From: GCA-003244245 sp050700495 | GTDB taxonomy: Bacteria > Actinomycetota > Actinomycetes > Mycobacteriales > Pseudonocardiaceae | Assembly (NCBI GenBank): GCA_050700495.1 | Contig: JBOHHF010000388.1 | Coordinates: 1 to 9,880, forward strand | DNA length: 9,880 nucleotides | Direction of reading: 5' to 3' | Shown: positions 6,268-9,880 of the stretch, piece by piece | Layout of the letters: every line of letters begins with the position of its first letter | Numbering within the stretch: the stretch's first letter is position 1 | Program-made: the position numbers and the translations under genes | The notes under the pieces: model-generated | Database searches by the model: none | What the model saw: the letters and a program-made list of their open reading frames with translations, nothing else | Told to the model about the DNA's origin: nothing

Positions 6268-6584
6268 TCTACTCCTTTCGCTATCATTGTGACCGAACGA
6301 GCTGACGGTGAGGGAATGCATCGGGTACTCCTTACTCTCGTGATTGCCGGCGGTAATTCACCGTGACTGGCGTCCCGAGGCGGGAACCGTCCGGCGGCAG
6401 CGTGGGTCCAGGCGCCGGGTGGGCGGTACCGGGCACCGCGGGCCCAGGGCGCTCGGGTTCGGGACGGGTCAGCACCACGGTCGCGGTTTTCCCGCAGGAG
6501 TGCGTGCAGGACTACGAGCACCGCCGCGGTCTCATCGTCATTCGGTGCACCGCGGACTATCCGGATCTCGGCCATGGCGCTCAC
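6264..6584 (-). CDS. Acyl-CoA carboxylase epsilon subunit-like protein
   Basis: Small protein of 106 residues. It begins with IRIVRGAPNDDETAAVLVVL, the pattern of actinobacterial acyl-CoA carboxylase epsilon subunits (AccE, PcCE), and has the typical short, Arg/Pro-rich middle ending near RPPGAW (about residues 54-59). Epsilon subunits bind the carboxyltransferase beta subunit and raise holoenzyme activity. The GTG at 6584 overlaps the TGA of the accD remnant by four bases, the usual beta-epsilon coupling, and GGAA lies upstream. An ATG nine bases later is the alternative start. About 30 residues after the family core look unrelated and coincide with the avrD leader. The frame ends in an ATGA overlap with avrD. 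This suggests a lost original stop or a fusion with the cassette. With its beta partner reduced to a tail, the protein is probably orphaned. Confidence 0.65.
   Translation of the reverse strand: MSAMAEIRIVRGAPNDDETAAVLVVLHALLRENRDRGADPSRTRAPWARGARYRPPGAWTHAAAGRFPPRDASHGELPPAITRVRSTRCIPSPSARSVTMIAKGVE
6268..6333 (-). promoter_or_regulatory. Double ribosome-binding-site leader of the avrD gene
   Basis: Two near-perfect Shine-Dalgarno sites lie 55 bases apart in the same frame. AAGGAG (6333-6328) is six bases before an ATG at 6321, and AAAGGAG (6278-6272) is four bases before the ATG at 6267. The segment could encode an 18-residue N-terminal extension or allow two forms of AvrD. It also encodes the C-terminal tail of the accE-frame protein in another frame. 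No clear promoter elements were found here. Confidence 0.6.
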
Positions 6585-6715
6585 AACGGCGGGTTTCCGT
6601 GCTTGCGGTAGGACTGCGGTGCCTGCTTCGCCCGCAGCACCGCCAGCGAGTGGGCCAGCAAGGTTCGGGTGTCACGCGGGTCGATCACGTCGTCCACCAG
6701 GCCGCGCTCCGCAGC
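6581..6715 (-). pseudogene. 3' remnant of acyl-CoA carboxylase beta (carboxyltransferase) gene
   Basis: The last 44 codons of a propionyl/acetyl-CoA carboxylase beta subunit remain: AAERGLVDDVIDPRDTR at the start and the diagnostic C-terminus YRKHGNPPL before TGA at 6583-6581. Intact family members are about 470-540 residues. No carboxyltransferase sequence is found upstream, so most of the gene has been deleted. The frame is open to about 6765 but becomes unrelated before the AAERG motif. The overlap of its stop with the accE-like start shows an original beta-epsilon operon. The deletion junction lies close to 6715-6730, just where another truncated frame ends. Confidence 0.8.
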
Positions 6716-6795
6716 ATGGTCCGGCACAGCCCCTCCCGAAACAGCGAATTCTCGTCCAAGACAATCAAGTCAAACAGCCGTGTCTCCGTCACCAT
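6685..6795 (-). pseudogene. Truncated gene start fused out of frame to the carboxylase remnant
   Basis: A frame of 36 residues starts at ATG 6795 behind an excellent GAGGAG site. About 27 residues look like a genuine N-terminus (VTETRLFDLIVLDENSLF then REGL). After that the frame enters the carboxylase beta remnant in the wrong register and stops at 6685. DLIVLDENSLFREGL resembles the first strand and helix of a LuxR-type response regulator, but could equally be the start of a short carboxyltransferase. I cannot decide. It looks like one side of a deletion: gene start kept, body lost. Confidence 0.45.
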
Positions 6796-7261
6796 CGATC
6801 TGCTCTCCTCTTGGTAGTTCGTCCGTCCACAGACCGTTTCGGCAGCACCCCCCGCTCCGGTCGGCTGGTTGGATTCGTCCAGGCCCTGGTCCTTGATTAC
6901 CGTGAGCGTGGCGATTGCCCCGAGCACCGCCAACACCGCGAAAATCAAGTGCAACGCCGAGGTGACGCTTGCCGCCAGTGCGGCCGTGGCGTCCGCGGCG
7001 GCCGGGCACCAGGTACTCGGACCGGTCGGGATCATCCTTCGCCGCTGCTACCAGCTCCGCCACGACGACCTCGCAGGCCTGCTCCCCGAGTACCTCGGCC
7101 CCCTGCGTGGCGAGCCGGCGCCCTGCGGGCACGTGCGCGGACTCAGCGGGACAGTGGACCGTTGGCAACGGAAACTGCGGAAACTCTCCGAAGAGAGCCC
7201 TGACATCGGTATGCTTCTCGAAATTCACACTATCGTCGTCAGAGCTGAACCCTGTCATCAT
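6770..7261 (-). CDS. Hypothetical protein, unrecognised, probably disrupted
   Basis: A frame beginning with two ATGs at 7261, after GTGGGAAA, runs to 6770. I do not recognise it. The first 77 or so residues have codon use that fits coding DNA, with GC-rich third positions from about 7150 down, and an acidic segment (GEQACEVVVAELVAAAKDDPD). From about 7010 the frame becomes Gly/Arg-rich and overlaps, in a different register, the hydrophobic transporter-like segment. A frameshift near 7010-7030 joining both parts is possible. A longer start at 7285 has no ribosome site. Confidence 0.25.
   Translation of the reverse strand: MMTGFSSDDDSVNFEKHTDVRALFGEFPQFPLPTVHCPAESAHVPAGRRLATQGAEVLGEQACEVVVAELVAAAKDDPDRSEYLVPGRRGRHGRTGGKRHLGVALDFRGVGGARGNRHAHGNQGPGPGRIQPADRSGGCCRNGLWTDELPRGEQIDGDGDTAV
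6796..7035 (-). pseudogene. Possible C-terminal fragment of an MFS drug transporter
   Basis: This frame holds one strong hydrophobic segment at about 6999-6880 (ALHLIFAVLAVLGAIATLTV) followed by a polar tail (IKDQGLDESNQ). A helix after a SALH-type turn and a short cytoplasmic tail is the common ending of EmrB/QacA-type MFS exporters. No other transmembrane helices occur upstream in any minus frame, so any transporter is represented only by its last helix. The frame continues without a stop into the truncated start at 6795. The evidence is pattern only. A free-standing single-span peptide is possible. Confidence 0.28.
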
Positions 7262-7584
7262 TTTCCCACGTTCTCTTCCGTCCACCAGCTCAAATCAGCA
7301 ATCATGAGAAAGAGGATGCGCAACGCCCGGCAAGTACCTCATGCTCTGCCCCGATCGTGTGAACTTGCCGCGCTGACCGAGGCCTAAGTCGATCTGACCA
7401 TCCGCGCACACCGCTCTACCGGCCCGCCGACCTAGGGACCAAGACGGAGTTCGACACGCCGTCACGGACTCACCGATTGCCCTTTAAGATCAATTTGTTG
7501 CGTAGAATTCACGTCCCTGGTCGCGGGCGTGCTGGGATACCGCCGTATTCGGGAGTTCGGCGGTGGAGTTGGCCGAGTGTAGCG
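7262..7584. other. Gene-poor stretch, no supported feature
   Basis: No frame here on either strand has a recognisable product or a start with a ribosome site. The base composition is slightly less GC-rich than the flanking genes around 7480-7515. CAATTTGTTG at 7491-7500 has an exact inverted copy at 7798-7807, which may be chance. No tRNA, rRNA or CRISPR pattern was found. Confidence 0.5.
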
Positions 7585-7710
7585 TCAGGTTGGCGCGGGG
7601 ATCGGTGGTTGCCAGGGATTGCCGGTGAGGGCGCTGCGGATGCTGGCCATGACGTTGGCTTTGTGCTTGCGAATAGTGTCGAGGGTCGCATGCGAATACG
7701 ATGACCTCAT
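7585..7710 (-). CDS. Small unidentified ORF of 41 residues, possible gene remnant
   Basis: ATG at 7710 to TGA at 7587-7585. The peptide has a helical, basic core (LDTIRKHKANVMASIRSAL) and ends TGNPWQPP. It reads like the extreme C-terminus of a larger DNA-acting protein, but I cannot name a family. Stops occur upstream in the frame, and no Shine-Dalgarno site is seen. It lies in decayed DNA between the carboxylase remnants and the broken HAD gene, so a leftover of a transposase or similar gene is the favoured but weak reading. Confidence 0.22.
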   Translation of the reverse strand: MRSSYSHATLDTIRKHKANVMASIRSALTGNPWQPPIPAPT

Positions 7711-7792
7711 CGATCACACGATCCGGGGTACATCGGCTTCACAGAATCGACCACTGAGCCACGCATGGCGGCTGGCGACCTAATGATCTCAA

Positions 7793-7993
7793 ATGGTCAA
7801 CAAATTGTTCGCCGTCCGGGACGGGAAGCCCCTGCGCGACTACGGCGGTACCGTAGACGTGGTAACGCGCGATCGCGTGTTTACCGTGCAGGTTATCCGG
7901 TCAGATGGCGCTGCCCGTGATAGACGACATCTCGTCGAGACTCCATGTCATTTTCGCCAATGGGCATATCCGCAGAGATCGATTTCACCATAG
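7793..7993 (+). CDS. Small unidentified ORF, possible fragment
   Basis: A plus-strand frame of 66 residues. Codons 1-37 (MVNKLFAVRDGKPLRDYGGT onwards) have mostly G or C in the third position, consistent with real coding sequence. The second half does not and overlaps the tail of the HAD remnant. No ribosome site is present and stops lie just upstream. I do not recognise it. Confidence 0.2.
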   Translation: MVNKLFAVRDGKPLRDYGGTVDVVTRDRVFTVQVIRSDGAARDRRHLVETPCHFRQWAYPQRSISP

Positions 7994-8033
7994 TAGTGGG
8001 TGCCGGGCATCCGTCGATGATGATGAATCCGCA

Positions 8034-8519
8034 CCGCACCTCCGCCACCTTCGCTTCGCCGATCATGGGGACGGCGATCTCGCCGGTGTAGCGTCCGTTG
8101 CGCACCGCGGTGCGCGAGCATAGGACGACGTCGGCGTCGAGCAACTCGGCGATCGGGTCCACACACGCCCCGAACAACCCGAGACGAGCACCATGAGGTG
8201 ACCAGCGGCGGCATGCCAGCGGTACCGGGTGAGCACGTCCGGATTGAAGAACGCCGGCGGGCGGAGCTCGGCGGCGAGTCAGCGTGCGCCCTGCACGGCC
8301 ATCGCTGCCTCGTCTTCGCCGGCGAACAGCCGGGAATAGGCCCGGTTGACCTCCCGCCGCGGAGCGTCGCGGGCGGTTACCGATAGCAGCGCGCGCTTCG
8401 CACGGACGTATTCCGCGCGCGAGGCCGCACGCCTCGATCGCGAATGCGAGGAAGCGGAACATGCTCTTGATCGTGATGAGCGTCTCATCCACGTCGAAGA
8501 ACGCTGCCCGGACCCGCAC
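8034..8519 (-). pseudogene. Broken HAD-IB (SerB-like) hydrolase gene
   Basis: Pieces of one HAD-IB phosphatase are found in order but in different frames. The first frame, from GTG 8519, gives the catalytic motif I (AAFFDVDETL, nucleophile Asp) and SMFRFLAF. Near 8400-8430 homology moves to a second frame with EYVRAKRALLSV and RREVNRAYSRLFAG. That frame has a TGA at 8281-8279 where a Trp is expected, then continues with PAFFNPDVLTRYRWH and the motif II region GHLMVLVSG. Near 8175-8185 it returns to the first frame for VDPIAELLDADVVL, GRYTGEIAVPMIG and AKVAEVR. The motif III/IV region that should follow is replaced by unrelated residues up to a stop at 7893. Two frameshifts, a nonsense codon and a missing 3' end make an inactive gene certain, unless the frameshifts are sequencing errors. 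Confidence 0.85.
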
Positions 8520-8596
8520 GCCGCGCTGACGGACCGCTATATCATAGGCGCGCAGGTGAGGCAAGCTGCGGTCGCGCGACCGTCATGACTGCCCGC

Positions 8597-8746
8597 TCAG
8601 GGTCGGTCGGGGCTGGATACTCGGGTGGTTACTGGCTGCTGGAGGGTCACGAGGACAGTGGCGCCGAGCAGCTCGAAGGCGCGGCGTCGGACGGGTGTGG
8701 GAGTGGTGATTTTCTCGATTCGCTCCGGTGTGAGGTTCGCGGTCAT
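8597..8746 (-). CDS. Small ORF of 49 residues, transposase-tail-like
   Basis: ATG at 8746 to TGA at 8599-8597. The peptide starts MTANLTPERIEKITTPTPV and continues RRRAFELLGATVLVTL. The TPTPVRRRAFELLG string reminds me of the C-terminal ends of some actinobacterial IS transposases, where a short tail follows the catalytic core. This is memory of a pattern, not a match I can prove. A stop codon lies nine codons upstream, so no catalytic core remains. The first codons lie within the right-hand arm region of an inverted repeat. Confidence 0.3.
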   Translation of the reverse strand: MTANLTPERIEKITTPTPVRRRAFELLGATVLVTLQQPVTTRVSSPDRP

Positions 8747-8774
8747 CAATGAATCCGGCAACCGCGAACCTCAC
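8730..8774. repeat. 14-bp perfect inverted repeat, possible terminator of the reductase gene
   Basis: GTGAGGTTCGCGGT at 8730-8743 is perfectly complementary to ACCGCGAACCTCAC at 8761-8774, with a 17-base loop. It begins 20 bases after the stop of the azoR-type gene on the minus strand, so it could be a transcription terminator. No run of T follows the stem, which is common for actinobacterial terminators. It could also be a remnant of a mobile-element rearrangement, since one arm overlaps the start of the small transposase-like frame. Confidence 0.6.
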
Positions 8775-8793
8775 GTCCAAGAGCGGTGGACTG

Positions 8794-9447
8794 CTATCTG
8801 GCAATCTCGAGGTCGTGACCGGCGAACTCCTCGGCGATCTCTCTCGCTCGGCTGCCGGCCGCCTCGAGGTCGGCAGCGAGGTTCACTGCCAGTGCGTTGC
8901 CGCTGAGCCGGATCTCGCTGACATCGACGATGCCGACGAATCGCAGCCAGTCGTTGAAGAACGTGGAGTGGAAGTCAGCGCCGAACTCCAGCGGAACGCC
9001 CGGCGTGTAGACACCGCTGGTGTAGACGATGGCGGCCTTCTTGCCGGTGACAAGTCCGGTGTATCCCTCGGTGGGGTCGAAGCCGAAGGCCCAGCCCGGT
9101 TGGGTCACGATGTCGATCCACTGCTTTAGCACATAGGGGACCCCGGCGTTCCACATGGGAACGTTGAATACGTAGGCGTCCGCGCCCTCGAACTGGTCGA
9201 ACACGGCGCGTGCCCGCTCCCAGATCTCGACCTGCTCGGCCGTCAGGCTCTGGCCGGAGAACGCCGCCATCTTGGCGGCAGCGGCAACGCTGCCGAACGG
9301 AGGGAGAGGATCGTCGAAGAGGTTCAGTGTTGTCAGCGCGACATCCGGGCGACGTTCGCGGTACGCGTTGACTAGCTCGGTGGCGAGCGCCAGCGAGTGG
9401 CTCTCGGGCCCTCGCGGTGAAGCGTTGACATGGAGGAGTTTCTTCAT
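8794..9447 (-). CDS. azoR: FMN-dependent NADH:quinone oxidoreductase / azoreductase
   Basis: Flavodoxin-fold reductase of 217 residues of the AzoR family. It uses NAD(P)H and FMN for two-electron reduction of quinones and azo compounds, and commonly protects against quinone or electrophile stress. The features are LLHVNASPRGPESHS (4-18), the phosphate-binding loop; VPMWNAGVP (96-104), the FMN-contacting PMWN; IDIVTQPGWAFGF (111-123); and GLVTGKKA (131-138), all in the standard order and with full family length. The ATG at 9447 is preceded by AGAGGAA. A palindrome at 9508-9525 lies about 60 bases upstream and probably is its operator. An inverted repeat follows the stop. The MFS gene upstream is on the same strand but separated by 106 bases, so azoR likely has its own promoter. 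Confidence 0.93.
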   Translation of the reverse strand: MKKLLHVNASPRGPESHSLALATELVNAYRERRPDVALTTLNLFDDPLPPFGSVAAAAKMAAFSGQSLTAEQVEIWERARAVFDQFEGADAYVFNVPMWNAGVPYVLKQWIDIVTQPGWAFGFDPTEGYTGLVTGKKAAIVYTSGVYTPGVPLEFGADFHSTFFNDWLRFVGIVDVSEIRLSGNALAVNLAADLEAAGSRAREIAEEFAGHDLEIAR

Positions 9448-9507
9448 ATGTCATATTCCTCTGGGCTTGATGTCGGGCTGTGGCCTGCACCAGGAGTGTC
9501 GGACCTC

Positions 9508-9525
9508 AACGTTATCACTAACGTT
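9508..9525. promoter_or_regulatory. Palindromic operator AACGTTA-N4-TAACGTT upstream of azoR
   Basis: A perfect 7-bp inverted repeat with a four-base spacer, extending to 8 of 9 matched positions if the flanking TTA/TGA bases are counted. It lies 61-78 bases before the azoR start, in AT-richer sequence than its surroundings, where a promoter is expected. The form fits a dimeric repressor of TetR or MarR type. No regulator gene is in the window. The direct copy AACGTTAACG at the right edge adds a partial extra half-site. Confidence 0.65.
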
Positions 9526-9553
9526 AACGAGAGGATAGGGTGTGTGACGCCTG

Positions 9554-9880
9554 CTACATATCCGGCGTGTGATCGCGCAGCTGACTAGCAGCGAGCGCGC
9601 ACGGCGCTCGCCCGAGGGCCGTGGCCGCCAGCAGAAGAAGGCACGCCAGGCAGGCGCACAGGGCAGGGTAGCCCGCCGCGCCCAGGGCGCTGGCCAGCAG
9701 GGGGCCAAGGCTCGCGCCGACGAACACCCAGAAGCCGTAGAGGGCCATTGCGGCGCCTCGTGACTCGGGCGCGCCGGCCGCGACGAGTGACACGACGCAC
9801 GGCACGGCGGCCGCCAGGCCGGCCACCGTTGCCGCGCTGCCGACCAGCAGCGCGGCAACGGTTCCTGAGCTCGCCTGGAC
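9554..9880 (-). CDS. MFS transporter, C-terminal part (gene runs past window edge)
   Basis: The last 108 residues of a membrane protein, open to the right end of the window. Visible are three hydrophobic helices: GTVAALLVGSAATVAGLAA with VVSLVAAG, then ALYGFWVFVGASLGPLLAS, and ALCACLACLLLLAATAL, ending in a short cytoplasmic tail. The G-P pattern in ASLGPLLAS and the Glu-Ser-Arg-Gly turn (GAPESRGAAMALYGF) before the next-to-last pair are typical of 12-helix MFS exporters. The substrate is unknown. It lies upstream of azoR on the same strand. Many actinomycetes pair such exporters with reductases under one TetR-type regulator, which would fit, but the operator here is on the azoR side only. 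Confidence 0.85.
   Translation of the reverse strand, partial: VQASSGTVAALLVGSAATVAGLAAAVPCVVSLVAAGAPESRGAAMALYGFWVFVGASLGPLLASALGAAGYPALCACLACLLLLAATALGRAPCALAASQLRDHTPDM

Noticed and set aside
6869..7387. Plus-strand frame of 172 codons across the remnant region
   Set aside because: It has no ribosome site or motif, and runs antisense to minus-strand segments with better coding character.
7491..7807. 10-bp inverted repeat CAATTTGTTG / CAACAAATTG about 300 bases apart, as ends of a small mobile element
   Set aside because: A 10-bp match at this spacing can easily occur by chance, the flanks do not extend the match, and no target duplication is seen.
1..9880. CRISPR arrays, tRNA or rRNA genes, complete insertion sequences
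   Set aside because: No repeat-spacer pattern, cloverleaf or rRNA motif was seen, and no intact transposase frame exists in the window.

Overview
The window is high-GC DNA from an actinomycete. The left third matches a block known from Mycobacterium tuberculosis (Rv1330c-Rv1335 order: pncB, clpS, DUF2017, mec, cysO, then cysM), so Mycobacteriales or a close relative is the most likely source. No species can be named from the sequence alone.

Layout. Positions 1-1695 (minus strand) carry clpS, a DUF2017 gene, the JAMM protease gene mec and the sulfur-carrier gene cysO in one tight operon, with cysM probably starting at the left edge. The peptidase gene that sits between DUF2017 and mec in M. 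tuberculosis (Rv1333) is absent. pncB (1736-3019, plus) is divergent and ends in a 16-bp tandem repeat that contains its stop codon. Positions 3112-6267 (minus) hold a four-gene operon: an AvrD-family protein, a P-loop NadR-like ATP-binding protein, a FabH-type ketosynthase III and an acyl carrier protein. Positions 6264-7300 hold an acyl-CoA carboxylase epsilon gene, the last 44 codons of a carboxylase beta gene, and other gene fragments. Positions 7300-8750 are gene-poor and decayed, with a broken HAD-IB phosphatase gene and short transposase-like or unidentified fragments. Positions 8794-9880 carry an azoR-type FMN quinone reductase behind a palindromic operator and the 3' end of an MFS transporter gene.

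How the genes work together. CysO, Mec and CysM form the known protein-thiocarboxylate route to cysteine. ClpS and PncB serve N-degron proteolysis and NAD salvage. The most interesting part is the AvrD cassette. In Pseudomonas syringae, AvrD directs synthesis of syringolides, small acyl-sugar-derived elicitors. Here an AvrD homologue is packaged with its own ketosynthase III and ACP, which could supply a beta-ketoacyl thioester, and with a small P-loop kinase-like protein. The inference is a compact pathway for a syringolide- or butenolide-like small molecule, possibly a signal, inserted between housekeeping pncB and a degraded region. The adjoining carboxylase remnants suggest the locus may once have made its own malonyl- or alkylmalonyl-CoA extender. 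All functional claims for the cassette are inference from family identity and gene order.
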